From an uncultured Dorea sp. (lineage in GTDB: Bacteria; Bacillota; Clostridia; Lachnospirales; Lachnospiraceae): a stretch of DNA of 64,000 nt. Positions 8,596 to 17,205 of this stretch are shown here, piece by piece (position 1 is the first letter of the stretch; each line of letters opens with the position of its first letter). The DNA lies in the NCBI GenBank assembly GCA_910580235.1, contig CAJTVU010000008.1, forward strand, positions 1 to 64,000, read 5' to 3'. The notes under the pieces are model-generated. The model made no database searches and was not told the origin of the DNA. It saw only the letters and a program-made list of their open reading frames with translations. The position numbers and the translations under genes are program-made.

Positions 8596-9705
8596 ATGAA
8601 AAAGAACAGATTGTTGGCAATGTTGCTGGCGCTTATGATGGTGGCATCGTTAATTGCCGGATGCTCTAAGGGCTCTGACAATTCCGAACCATCCGGATCA
8701 TCTGAACCGGCAGAGTCCACCGAAGAGGGTGGAGACGCAGAGAAGAAAGTGGACGGAGACTTCACAGTCATCTCTTCAACAAAAGGCATGGATAATGAAT
8801 ATTATGCCGAATTGAACAGAGGCGGCCAGGAATTTGCGGATCAGATGGGATTTGAGTATGTAACGCTCTCTTCTGAAGACAATGAGCAGAAGCAGATCGC
8901 CGATCTGGAGACAGGCCTTGTTACGTATGATCCAGATTTTGTAATTATTATGCCGACCAGCTCCAGTGTCGTACCGGCTCTGGCAGATCTGTGCGAGAAC
9001 GCGCAAGTACCGTTTGTAACTCTTTGGGATTATCCAGAAGGATTTGACTTTACGACATATGAGTATCATCTGGCGCATATCCTGACAGACATGCGTAAAG
9101 AAGGATACACAATGGCAAAATACTTATTTGACGCTATGGGCGGCAAGGGAAGCATCGTAGCGATCGACGGCCTCTTAGGAAGTACGACGGCAGTACAGCG
9201 TCATGAAGGGCTGGAGGATGCGCTGAAAGAGTACCCAGATATCAAGCTTCTTGAATCACAGCCAGGTGATTGGAACCGTTTTGCAGCAGCCCCTGTATTT
9301 GAAGATATGTTCATCAAGTACGGCGATGAGATCCAGGGCGTATGGTGTGGAAATGACGATATGGCGCTTGGAGTATATGAGATCCTTGACGGCGCTGGGA
9401 AGAGCGGCGGCGCAGTGAAGCTTGTCGGGCTGGACTGCTTAAGCAATGTTCTAGAGCTTATCCGCGACGGAGAATATGTTATGTCCATGTCTGGCGATGC
9501 TCCTGGAATGCAGGCGCTGGCAATGTGCATCGGTTATGACTACGTAAAAGGCGACATTCGTCCTGAGACGGATGAAAAGAACTTTATTATGTATGAGCCT
9601 CCAATCATCACACAGGAGAACGCCGAAGAATATCTTGAGCTGTGGTATGGCGAGTCCGCAAAAGACCGTGACTGGACAGTCGACAGTGAGCTTCTTAGCA
9701 AATAA
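8596..9705 (+). CDS. RbsB-type ABC substrate-binding lipoprotein
   Basis: 369 aa. A lipoprotein signal peptide with lipobox IAG-C (Cys 23) is followed by a Ser/Glu-rich linker (SGSSEPAESTEEGG), then a Peripla_BP_4 (RbsB-like) domain. Family hallmarks include the hinge-region phrases DDMALGVYEILDGAG and VKLVGLDC. ATG 8596 stands 9 nt after AGGAGG; upstream in-frame starts lack an RBS. It captures the island's substrate at the membrane surface and delivers it to the ATPase and permease encoded next. RbsB-family proteins bind sugars, nucleosides, autoinducer-2 or other small polar molecules, so the family alone does not settle the ligand. Confidence 0.92.
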   Translation: MKKNRLLAMLLALMMVASLIAGCSKGSDNSEPSGSSEPAESTEEGGDAEKKVDGDFTVISSTKGMDNEYYAELNRGGQEFADQMGFEYVTLSSEDNEQKQIADLETGLVTYDPDFVIIMPTSSSVVPALADLCENAQVPFVTLWDYPEGFDFTTYEYHLAHILTDMRKEGYTMAKYLFDAMGGKGSIVAIDGLLGSTTAVQRHEGLEDALKEYPDIKLLESQPGDWNRFAAAPVFEDMFIKYGDEIQGVWCGNDDMALGVYEILDGAGKSGGAVKLVGLDCLSNVLELIRDGEYVMSMSGDAPGMQALAMCIGYDYVKGDIRPETDEKNFIMYEPPIITQENAEEYLELWYGESAKDRDWTVDSELLSK

Positions 9706-9723
9706 ATAAGATTATCATTTAGA

Positions 9724-9769
9724 AGAGAGTCGCGGGGAGCTGTCAGTATATGAGCCGCCGCGGCTCTCT
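9724..9769 (+). promoter_or_regulatory. Intercistronic hairpin between binding protein and ATPase genes
   Basis: A 12-bp stem (AGAGAGTCGCGG / CCGCGGCTCTCT, one G-T pair) has a 22-nt loop and no following T-run. It probably acts as an mRNA-stabilising or partial-termination element, giving more binding protein than ATPase. It buries the upstream ATG at 9750, supporting ATG 9792 as the ATPase start. Confidence 0.65.
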
Positions 9770-9791
9770 CATAGCAAGGGAGAGTGAAACA

Positions 9792-11318
9792 ATGCAGGAA
9801 ACTGTCCACAGACAAAGCAGTATAACAATGAGCGGCATTAAAAAGCAGTTTGCCGGCGTGCAGGCGTTAAAAGGTGTCTCTCTTGAGCTTTTCCCGGGAG
9901 AGATCCTCGCCCTGATCGGGGAGAATGGAGCCGGAAAAAGCACAATGATGCGAGTTTTAATGGGAATTGAGAAAAAGGATGCAGGCACGATCCATTTAAA
10001 CGGTGAAGAGATCAACCCGTCAACGCCGATAGAAGCTGAGAAATACGGTATTGGAATGGTTTTCCAGGAGCAGGCTCTTTTCCCGAACCTAAGTGTTGCA
10101 GAGAATATCTTTCTGGGTAGAGAAGGGGAGATGATTACCGGGAATTTCCTCCATTGGAAGGAGATGTACAGGGAATCTGAGATGATACTGGAGAAAGTAC
10201 ACCTTGGGCACATCAACCCAAAGACAAGGGTGGAGAAGCTGAGCTTTTCTGAGAGGCAGATGGTAGAGCTTGCCCGGGTCCTCTATCCGGCAGTATGTAA
10301 TAAACGAAAAGGCATTATTATCCTCGACGAGCCTACCGCCGTGCTGTCTCCGGGCGAGGTACGGCAGCTCTTTGAGGTAGTGCGCTCCCTGAGGGAATAT
10401 GCATCCTTTGTATTCATTACGCATCATTTAGACGAAGTGATCGAGTACACAGACCGGGTAGAAGTCATGAAGGACGGGAATAATGTGGGCGGCCTTATGA
10501 CGAAAGACGCAACCATTGAGAAATTGCAGGAGATGATGGTAGGCCGTGAATTCTCTGAAGACTTCTATCTTTCCGAAGATCTGAGGACTCCTGAGGACAC
10601 GACGGTCCTTGAGCTGGAAGGAATATGTTCCGAAGCGCTTACCGATGTATCTTTTAAGCTGAAGAAGGGAGAGATCCTGGGAGTGGCCGGCCTTATGGGG
10701 TGCGGGAAAGAAAACCTCGCAAAGGTGATCTTCGGCGACGAGGCCGCCACAAAGGGAACGATCACTGCAGGATCTAAAGTAATCCGGGGCAGCGTGCGGA
10801 AGGCAGTAGACGCAGGGATCGGATATATGCCAAGCGACCGCCGGAGCGAGGGGATCCTGGACACTATGTCGGTGGGACAGAATATAACCGCGGCGAACCT
10901 GGATCATTTCGTAACAAATGGATTTCTGAATAGGGCGAAAGAAAAGGAATGTGTCGAAGAGTATATCGATCGGCTCAAGATTAAGACATATTCCGGGAAT
11001 ACCCTTATCGTTAACCTGTCAGGCGGGAATCAGCAGAAAGCGATACTGGCAAGATGGCTGTCCAGAAAACCCGACATTATTATTATGGAGCAGCCTACGA
11101 GGGGGATTGATGTAGGCGCGAAGCAGGAAATATACAAAATCATGCGAGACTTGGCAAATGAGGGTGTTTCTATTCTTGTCATTTCTGATGAGATGCCTGA
11201 GCTGATTGGTCTGTCCAACCGTATACTTGCGATGCGTAAGGGCATGATCACGAAAGAAATTGATTGTGAGAAGGAGGATAAACCTGATGAAAAATTCATC
11301 ATCCAATATATCACCTGA
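9792..11318 (+). CDS. RbsA/MglA-type ABC importer ATPase, two nucleotide-binding domains
   Basis: About 508 aa with two ATPase domains. The first has Walker A GENGAGKST, Q-loop FQEQALFP, Walker B IIILDEPTAVLS and switch His (ITHHLDE). The second is unorthodox, as is usual in this family: P-loop GLMGCGKEN, signature LSGGNQQKAILARW. Its Walker B reads MEQPTRGIDVGAK, so the usual D-E pair is E-Q and the second site probably cannot hydrolyse ATP. ATG 9792 follows AGGGAGAG. It overlaps the permease gene by 32 nt and energises import by the binding protein/permease system. Confidence 0.93.
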   Translation: MQETVHRQSSITMSGIKKQFAGVQALKGVSLELFPGEILALIGENGAGKSTMMRVLMGIEKKDAGTIHLNGEEINPSTPIEAEKYGIGMVFQEQALFPNLSVAENIFLGREGEMITGNFLHWKEMYRESEMILEKVHLGHINPKTRVEKLSFSERQMVELARVLYPAVCNKRKGIIILDEPTAVLSPGEVRQLFEVVRSLREYASFVFITHHLDEVIEYTDRVEVMKDGNNVGGLMTKDATIEKLQEMMVGREFSEDFYLSEDLRTPEDTTVLELEGICSEALTDVSFKLKKGEILGVAGLMGCGKENLAKVIFGDEAATKGTITAGSKVIRGSVRKAVDAGIGYMPSDRRSEGILDTMSVGQNITAANLDHFVTNGFLNRAKEKECVEEYIDRLKIKTYSGNTLIVNLSGGNQQKAILARWLSRKPDIIIMEQPTRGIDVGAKQEIYKIMRDLANEGVSILVISDEMPELIGLSNRILAMRKGMITKEIDCEKEDKPDEKFIIQYIT

Positions 11319-12288
11319 TGAAGAGCGTACAAAAAAAGCGAAAAAAGACATAGACTATTCATTATTTGTAGCTCCAGTATTACTTATCGTCTGTGTCGTA
11401 TTTTTTACCATCATTAATCCACGGTTCATTTCTCTGCCGAACCTTATGAACATCCTGCGCCAGGGCGGTCCGCTGTTCATCGTTTCTTTTGGGCTTAGCG
11501 CGGTCATATTGACAGGAAGTATTGACATTTCTTCTGATGGAATGATGAGCCTGTGCGGGATCTGTTCTGTTATGCTGGCGAATGTCATAACGGGCGGAGG
11601 CGGATGGCTAAGCCTGCTTCTGGGCGTGGCTATAGGGCTTGTCTTCGGTTCGGTAATCGGCTATCTTGTGTCTTATGTAAGACTGCCGTCGTTCCTTGTA
11701 ACATATGGGACATCCACTATATGTCGAGGGATCGCGCTTATTATATCAGGCGGTGTTGCCCAGAATACGATGTTTGCTGCATTTAAGAAGATGGGAAATG
11801 GATCCGTATTTGGATTTTTCCCTACTATGGCTGTATTTGCCATTGTAATCTTTATCTGTATGCACATTCTGACGAAGAAGACGAAGTATGGGCGCTCTCT
11901 CTATGCGATTGGCGCGAATGAGCGCGTCGCCACTCTGTGTGGGCTGCCTACGAACAAATATAAGATGCTCTCCTTCATGATCGCGGGAGCATGTACAGGT
12001 CTTGCCGGAGTGCTTATGAGCGCTCGTCTCGGCGCAGGCACGCATGCACAGGGCGAGGGAATGTCTCTGGATGCGATCGCAGCGGTCGTGATGGGAGGCA
12101 CTACGCTTTCCGGCGGGAGAGGAAGCGTTGCACGTTGTATTACAGGCGTGTTCGTTATCCTGATGCTGAACAACGGCCTGAACCTTATGGGCGTATCGCC
12201 GCATGTGCAGGTACTTGTGAAAGGTATCGTAGTTATTCTGGCAGTGGCGGCGTCCAAAGACTGGAAGAGCAAAGAAATTGTGAAATAA
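11287..12288 (+). CDS. RbsC-type ABC importer permease
   Basis: 333 aa with about nine or ten hydrophobic segments. It carries the BPD_transp_2 family signature near the C-terminal third (SLDAIAAVVMGGTTLSGGRGS). ATG 11287 lies 8 nt after AAGGAGG inside the end of the ATPase gene, so translation is coupled. Membrane channel of the importer encoded by 8596-12288; only one permease gene is present, implying a homodimer. Confidence 0.92.
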   Translation: MKNSSSNISPDEERTKKAKKDIDYSLFVAPVLLIVCVVFFTIINPRFISLPNLMNILRQGGPLFIVSFGLSAVILTGSIDISSDGMMSLCGICSVMLANVITGGGGWLSLLLGVAIGLVFGSVIGYLVSYVRLPSFLVTYGTSTICRGIALIISGGVAQNTMFAAFKKMGNGSVFGFFPTMAVFAIVIFICMHILTKKTKYGRSLYAIGANERVATLCGLPTNKYKMLSFMIAGACTGLAGVLMSARLGAGTHAQGEGMSLDAIAAVVMGGTTLSGGRGSVARCITGVFVILMLNNGLNLMGVSPHVQVLVKGIVVILAVAASKDWKSKEIVK

Positions 12289-12303
12289 GAGGAGTTTTCG
12301 CGT

Positions 12304-13353
12304 ATGAAAGACACGATGAAAGCAGTAGTATTTAAAGAGCGGGGACAAGTCGTCTTAGAAGAGCGCCCCGTTCCGTCCATTCGGAATCCGAAAGACGCGA
12401 TCGTGCGGGTGACACTTGCAGCGATCTGCTCAAGCGATATACATATTAAGCACGGTATGATAGAAAGAGCCAGGGAAGGCACGATTTTAGGACATGAGAT
12501 CGTAGGAGAAGTAGTAGAGGTCGGATCAGACGTCCGCAAGATAAAAGAGGGCGACCGCGTGACTGTTAATAATGAAAGCTTCTGTGGCGAGTGCTTCTTC
12601 TGTAAGAGAGGGTATGTGAATAACTGTGAGAACGGAGGCTGGATGTTGGGCTGCGTGGAAGACGGCGGCCAGGCGGAATATGTACGAGTGGCGTATGCAG
12701 ATAATTGCTGCGACGTTATCCCCGAGGGAGTCTCCTATGAGCAGGCGATGCTTGTGGGAGATGTCCTGGCAACCGGATTCTGGGCTGCAGAGATAGGAGA
12801 GATCCGGCCGGGAGATACCGCGGTCGTCATAGGCGCAGGCCCTACAGGGCTCTGTACATCTATGAGCGCAAGGCTGTATGGCCCGTCGAGATTGATCTCC
12901 ATCGATATTTCCGATGAAAGGCTGGCGTTTGCCAAGGAGCATGGGCTTGCGGATATAACGATCAATGCGAAGAAGGAAGATCCATTGGAGATTGTGCGAA
13001 GCCTTACAGGTGGAAGGGGAGCAGACAGGCTGTTCGAGTGTGCAGGTGGAAGGAATACGTTTGAGATGGCGTGGCAGATTACCCGTCCAAGCGGTATCGT
13101 ATGCCTTGTAGCACATTATGAGGACGATCCGCAGAAGCTTCCTCTTCGCAGGATGTATGGCAAGAACCTTACATTTAAGACAGGCGGGGTACATGCAAAT
13201 GCCTGTGCAAAGACGCTGGATCTTATTAAAGAAGGCAAGCTTGATACAGCGCCGCTTATCACACATCGCTTTGCCCTTGAAGACGCGCTTGAAGGCTACA
13301 GGCTGTTCGAGAGCCAGAAGGACGGCGTTATCAAGGTAGTGCTTGAGCCATAA
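12304..13353 (+). CDS. Zinc-dependent alcohol dehydrogenase (MDR family)
   Basis: 349 aa. The catalytic zinc ligands are in AAICSSDIH and ILGHEIVGEV. A structural zinc lobe has four Cys (FCGECFFCKRGYVNNC). The Rossmann motif is VVIGAGPTGLCTS, with acidic DISDE after beta-2 favouring NAD. It resembles the threonine/sorbitol/glutathione-independent formaldehyde dehydrogenase group. It starts 15 nt after the permease gene and precedes the PF06684 pair. It would oxidise a hydroxylated intermediate or substrate of the pathway; which one is unknown. Confidence 0.9.
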   Translation: MKDTMKAVVFKERGQVVLEERPVPSIRNPKDAIVRVTLAAICSSDIHIKHGMIERAREGTILGHEIVGEVVEVGSDVRKIKEGDRVTVNNESFCGECFFCKRGYVNNCENGGWMLGCVEDGGQAEYVRVAYADNCCDVIPEGVSYEQAMLVGDVLATGFWAAEIGEIRPGDTAVVIGAGPTGLCTSMSARLYGPSRLISIDISDERLAFAKEHGLADITINAKKEDPLEIVRSLTGGRGADRLFECAGGRNTFEMAWQITRPSGIVCLVAHYEDDPQKLPLRRMYGKNLTFKTGGVHANACAKTLDLIKEGKLDTAPLITHRFALEDALEGYRLFESQKDGVIKVVLEP

Positions 13354-13394
13354 AAGAGTACATTGAAAATTAAAATTCAGAAAGGATGATTCGT

Positions 13395-13985
13395 TTGTCA
13401 AAAGAGCCAAATATCAGAAAACTAGACATTTTTTGCGAGACTATACATAGTGAGGGCGGCGTATCGCTTGAGAAGCCTTTGAAAAAATGTGCCGCTGTGG
13501 CCGTGATTAAAAATCCATATGCCGGATTGTATACGGAAGATTTAACAGAGATTATGGAGTATGGCGAATACCTGGGGGATTATCTGACCCGCAAGGCAGT
13601 GGAGGCGATGGGAATACCCGTATCAGAAGTCCACAGCTTCGGAAAAGCGTGTATCGTAGGCCTGGATGGAGAGCATGAGCATGCGGCGGCTATCATGCAT
13701 CCAAGGCTTGGGGCGCCGATGCGTTCTTTCTTAGAGTCAGGATCAGCTGTCATTCCTTCTGCAAAAAAAATCGCGGCGGCGGGCGCCACTTTAGACGTGC
13801 CGCTTCTCTACAAAGATGGGATGCTTGTCCGTTCCCACTATGACAGTATTACGATCCGAGTGCCGGATGCTCCCCATCCTGACGAGATACTGTGCGCTGT
13901 CGCATTTACTGACGGCGGGCGCCCAAGAGCGCGGATCGGGGGCCTGAGCGTAGAAGAGTGTGTGGGAAAAAACGGGCTTGATTAG
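13395..13985 (+). CDS. PF06684 (AA_synth/DUF1185) protein, copy 1
   Basis: 196 aa. I favour TTG 13395, 8 nt after AAAGGA; ATG 13386 is in frame but touches that site. The family has a Bacillus chorismate-mutase-like fold and a loosely assigned role in amino-acid-like metabolism; no reaction is firmly established. Conserved patches shared with the next gene are LEKPLKKCAAVAVIKNPYAG, FGKACIVGLDGEHEHAAA, VIPSAKKIAAAGATLDVPL and GGRPRARIGGL. It lies between the zinc dehydrogenase and its own paralogue, upstream of the amidohydrolase. Confidence 0.82.
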   Translation: MSKEPNIRKLDIFCETIHSEGGVSLEKPLKKCAAVAVIKNPYAGLYTEDLTEIMEYGEYLGDYLTRKAVEAMGIPVSEVHSFGKACIVGLDGEHEHAAAIMHPRLGAPMRSFLESGSAVIPSAKKIAAAGATLDVPLLYKDGMLVRSHYDSITIRVPDAPHPDEILCAVAFTDGGRPRARIGGLSVEECVGKNGLD

Positions 13986-14003
13986 CGGAAAGGTTGTGGT
14001 ACA

Positions 14004-14588
14004 ATGAGAGATTTTATCAGGAAAGAAACCGTCATCATTGACGAGACCAGAAGTGAGATAGGAAGAAAGTTAGAGACGCCGCTAAAAAAATGCGCCAGCA
14101 TTGCGGTCGTAAAAAATATCTATGCAGGGAAAGATGTGCAGGAAATGCCGGAATATGCTGAATATGGAAAAGAGCTTGGAAAACGTCTTATCAATCAGGC
14201 GCTTGCTGCCCTTCATATAACAGCAGATGACGTCAACAGCTATGGCAAGGCAGCCGTGACGGGGCTTGGCGGGGAGCAAGAGCACGGTTCTGCGCTTCTG
14301 CATACAGGTTTCGATGAAGGTGTGCGCTCTGTGCTTACAACATCGAAAGCAATTATACCATCCAGTGAGAAATCGGCGCCTGCAGGATGTTCTGTAGACG
14401 TGCCGCTCCACAATAAGCTGGCCCTCAAAGTGCGTACACATTTCGATGCTATGGAGGTCAGCATAGCGGACAGCCCAAGGGAGGATGAGATCCTGATCGC
14501 ACTGTGCGTGACAACGGGAGGAAGGCCGTTCCCAAGAGTCGGAGGCCTGCTTCTTCCAGACATCAAAGGCGAAGATGGGGTGGTGTAG
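14004..14588 (+). CDS. PF06684 (AA_synth/DUF1185) protein, copy 2
   Basis: 194 aa, a paralogue of the preceding gene. It shares LETPLKKCASIAVVKNIYAG, YGKAAVTGLGGEQEHGSA, IIPSSEKSAPAGCSVDVPL and GGRPFPRVGGL in the same order. The two differ throughout, so they are an old duplication and may form a hetero-oligomer. ATG 14004 follows AAAGG. The gene ends 3 nt before the amidohydrolase start, pointing to a joint function. A ring-opening or tautomerising step ahead of the amidohydrolase is a guess. Confidence 0.82.
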   Translation: MRDFIRKETVIIDETRSEIGRKLETPLKKCASIAVVKNIYAGKDVQEMPEYAEYGKELGKRLINQALAALHITADDVNSYGKAAVTGLGGEQEHGSALLHTGFDEGVRSVLTTSKAIIPSSEKSAPAGCSVDVPLHNKLALKVRTHFDAMEVSIADSPREDEILIALCVTTGGRPFPRVGGLLLPDIKGEDGVV

Positions 14589-14591
14589 CAG

Positions 14592-15761
14592 ATGAAAGAA
14601 TTGATTCTTACAAATATAGGGACGATCGTGACGGGAAAGTTGGAAGATCCCATTACAGATCTTGACACTATAGCGATCCGAGACGGCGTAATCAAAGAGA
14701 TCGGAAGCGCCGAGCTGCTGGAGAAATATAAAGGCGCCGATGTGGTCGATGTAAACGGAGTGACAGTCGCGCCGGGATTCATTGACAGCCACAGCCATCC
14801 ATGCGTAGGCGATTACACATTCAGACAGAAGACGGACGCTCTCATTGAGAGCGAAGTGCACGGCGGCGTGACTACGGTCATCTCTGCGGGAGAGCCTCAT
14901 TTCCCTGGAAGGCCGAAAGATGCGGCGGGCGTGAAAGCGCAGGCCATCTTCCTCTCCAAATGCTTCCGTAACCAATCGGCTCTTGGAGCAAAAGTGCACG
15001 GCGGCGCAGTCATTCTGGAGCAGGGGCTTAAGGAGTCCGATTTTGAGGAGATGGCAAGAGAAGGTGTCTGGCTCGTAGGAGAAGTCGGGCTTGGCACAGT
15101 AAAATCTCCAGAAGACGCAGCTCCCCTTGTGGCTATGGCAAAGAAGCATGGGTTCAAAGTCCACATGCACACCGGTGGGACTTCCATTCCAGGCAGCTCC
15201 CCGGTCAGCGCAGACGATGTGATCAAGACAGATCCCACAGTGGCGTCCCATTGCAACGGCGGCCCGACGGCTGTCTCGCTTGCAGAGGTAGAGCGCATTA
15301 TCCGGGAGAGCGAGATTGCCATCGAGATCGTCCAGTGCGGCAACTATCGCATGACGAACGGCATCCTGAAGATTATACAGGAGCTGGGGCTGGAGCATAG
15401 GGTCATCTTTGGAAATGACGCGCCGTCGGGCACAGGGGTGATACCGCTGGGCATTATCCGCAATATATGCTATGCGTCAAGCGTATGCAAAGTAGCTCCA
15501 CATAAAGCCATTGCTATGGCGACAGGAAATACGGCGGCCGTATTCGGATTGAATACGGGAGTGATAGAGCCGGGAAGAGAGGCAGACCTTGTGTGCCTGG
15601 ATGCTCCGATCGGCTCCGTAGGAGATACGGCGCTGGCAGCCATTGAAGCTGGAGACATCCCCGGGATTACCTGCATCATTATAAACGGCAAGGTCGCTGT
15701 GAAGAAGAGCCGAAATACCCCTCCGGGGAACAGAGAGCCGAAATACTGTCCATCCATATAA
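14592..15761 (+). CDS. Enamidase-like metal-dependent amidohydrolase
   Basis: 389-aa amidohydrolase. Metal ligands are DSHSHP (H67, H69), E164 in VGEVGLGT, VHMHTGG (H191/H193), ASHCNGG (H220) and FGNDAPSG (D276). The phrases ISAGEPHFPGRPKDAAG, HTGGTSIPGSS, GNDAPSGTGVIPLGI and the tail SRNTPP match my recollection of enamidase from Eubacterium barkeri almost word for word. That enzyme opens 6-oxo-1,4,5,6-tetrahydronicotinate to 2-formylglutarate plus ammonia. A nearby Hgd-like dehydrogenase fits the next step of that pathway, but nicotinate dehydrogenase and 6-hydroxynicotinate reductase are not here. Hydrolysis of another cyclic enamide or lactam is likely. Confidence 0.85.
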   Translation: MKELILTNIGTIVTGKLEDPITDLDTIAIRDGVIKEIGSAELLEKYKGADVVDVNGVTVAPGFIDSHSHPCVGDYTFRQKTDALIESEVHGGVTTVISAGEPHFPGRPKDAAGVKAQAIFLSKCFRNQSALGAKVHGGAVILEQGLKESDFEEMAREGVWLVGEVGLGTVKSPEDAAPLVAMAKKHGFKVHMHTGGTSIPGSSPVSADDVIKTDPTVASHCNGGPTAVSLAEVERIIRESEIAIEIVQCGNYRMTNGILKIIQELGLEHRVIFGNDAPSGTGVIPLGIIRNICYASSVCKVAPHKAIAMATGNTAAVFGLNTGVIEPGREADLVCLDAPIGSVGDTALAAIEAGDIPGITCIIINGKVAVKKSRNTPPGNREPKYCPSI

Positions 15762-15793
15762 GAACAGCAAGAAGAGAATAACAGGAGGAGACC

Positions 15794-16429
15794 ATGGGAA
15801 AAGGATTTGACGAATATTATACTTGCCGGAACAAAGAGCTTGACCTGAAGAAATCCGCGATACTTATCGTAGATATGTTAAATGACTTCTGTAAGCCGGG
15901 CGGGCGCATGGTGCTGGAAGACGGATATCTGGTGGTAGAGCCTATACAGAAGCTGGTAGCCGCGGGAAGAAAGCACGGCATACCAATTATATGGATCTGT
16001 CAGAAATACCGCATGGACAAATATGACAAGGTGACGGAGAAACGTGTCGGCACTTGTTATGAGGGTACATGGGGATGTGAGCAGATTGAGGAGCTTCCTA
16101 TCCTTCCAGAAGATTATGTAGTACATAAGAGACGGTACAGCGGGTTCTTCCAGACAGATCTGGATCTTACACTGCGGGATATGGGAGCGGAGAAGGTAAT
16201 CGTAGGCGGCTGTGTCACCAATATCTGTGTGCGGGGCACAGTAGCAGACGCGTTCCAGCTGGATTATGAAGTGTTCGTGCCAAAGGACTGCGTGCGTGCG
16301 ACAAGTGAGCGGGAGCAGGAGTCCCAGCTCTGGGATTTTGAGACGCATTTTGGAACGGTCACTACGTCAGACGAGCTGATCGCCGCAATGGACAAGCTGG
16401 CGCCGGAGGATGCATGCCGCATCCGATAG
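15794..16429 (+). CDS. Isochorismatase-fold cysteine hydrolase
   Basis: 211 aa. The catalytic triad is visible: Asp in LIVDMLNDFC, Lys in VHKRRYSGF and Cys in GGCVTNICVRGTVADA, preceded by the family's cis-peptide stretch. Members hydrolyse amides (nicotinamidase, N-carbamoylsarcosine amidase, ureidoacrylate hydrolase) or vinyl ethers. It lies right after the enamidase-like gene with an AGGAGG site, so a second C-N bond cleavage releasing ammonia or carbamate is the natural inference. It lacks the nicotinamidase metal-binding DxH pattern as far as I can see. Confidence 0.87.
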   Translation: MGKGFDEYYTCRNKELDLKKSAILIVDMLNDFCKPGGRMVLEDGYLVVEPIQKLVAAGRKHGIPIIWICQKYRMDKYDKVTEKRVGTCYEGTWGCEQIEELPILPEDYVVHKRRYSGFFQTDLDLTLRDMGAEKVIVGGCVTNICVRGTVADAFQLDYEVFVPKDCVRATSEREQESQLWDFETHFGTVTTSDELIAAMDKLAPEDACRIR

Positions 16430-16484
16430 ACAGCTGCAAAGATAAAATAAGGAACTATATAAAAAATATTAAAATATAAAAGAA

Positions 16485-16503
16485 GCGTGCGCTTAAGCGC
16501 GCC
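16485..16503 (+). promoter_or_regulatory. Intercistronic palindrome before the first RraA-like gene
   Basis: A perfect 12-nt palindrome GCGCTTAAGCGC (16489-16500), flanked by GCGT/GCCG, follows a 40-nt AT-rich stretch that could hold an internal promoter. It sits directly before the RBS of the next gene. Confidence 0.45.
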
Positions 16504-16518
16504 GTGAAAGGAGAAAAA

Positions 16519-17184
16519 ATGGGCGTACTTACGAAAGAACTCAGGGAAAGGCTGGATAAGCTTTCCACCACAAATGTTTCAGATGCGTTAGATGCGTTAG
16601 GGATTAAAGGCTCCACCATCGGCGTAAAGAAAATGTATGAGGGCTGTGACAAGATTATCGGCGAGGCCGTGACGATGAAGGTAGTGGCTGCAGGGCTGAC
16701 CAAATCTACGACCCACATGGGCGTGAACGCCATAGAAGCCGCCAAAGAGGGGGACGTCATCGTCATTGATAACGGAGGCCGCGAGGATGTTAACTGCTGG
16801 GGCGGAGTATTAAGCACGGGGGCGAAGTTCAAAGGTGTATCGGGCGTTGTCATCGACGGCTGCTGCCGCGATCTTGACGAGTGCGTCGAGCTAGGATTCC
16901 CGGTATATGCCCGCTCTACCATCTGCGCTACGGCACGTGGACGTGTCATGGAAGAAGCGACGAATGTGATGGTTTCTTTCAGCGGAGTACAGGTGCGCCC
17001 GGGGGACGTCGTAGTGGCGGACATCACAGGCGTAGTATTTATCCCGCAGGAGCGCCTTACAGAAGTCATCGAGAAGGGGGAGATGCTTCTTAAGAAAGAG
17101 ACAGATATGTGTAACGACATCAAAGCGGGAATGTCCATGTTAGAAGTGGATAAGAAATACAATTACGAGAATATGTTAAAATGA
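16519..17184 (+). CDS. RraA-like / HMG-aldolase-fold protein, copy 1
   Basis: 221 aa from ATG 16519, 5 nt after AAAGGAG; the in-frame GTG 16504 overlaps that site. Family hallmarks are TTNVSDALDALGI near the N-terminus, GDVIVIDNGG and the metal/catalytic motif DGCCRDLDE (R and D), then GDVVVADITGVVFIP. The family comprises class II 4-hydroxy-4-methyl-2-oxoglutarate (HMG) aldolases, oxaloacetate decarboxylases and RNase E inhibitor RraA. In a catabolic operon an aldolase or decarboxylase acting on a branched 2-oxo acid is more likely than RraA. The next gene is a paralogue. Confidence 0.85.
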   Translation: MGVLTKELRERLDKLSTTNVSDALDALGIKGSTIGVKKMYEGCDKIIGEAVTMKVVAAGLTKSTTHMGVNAIEAAKEGDVIVIDNGGREDVNCWGGVLSTGAKFKGVSGVVIDGCCRDLDECVELGFPVYARSTICATARGRVMEEATNVMVSFSGVQVRPGDVVVADITGVVFIPQERLTEVIEKGEMLLKKETDMCNDIKAGMSMLEVDKKYNYENMLK

Positions 17185-17205
17185 TGCAAAGAAGGTGAGA
17201 GTAAA

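Noticed and set aside
14082..15398. 438-codon open frame on the minus strand opposite the PF06684 and enamidase-like genes
   Set aside because: It mirrors highly conserved plus-strand genes, resembles no family, is Cys/His/Arg-rich in the manner of a complementary-strand frame, and has no RBS. The same holds for the long antisense frame at 12526-13410.
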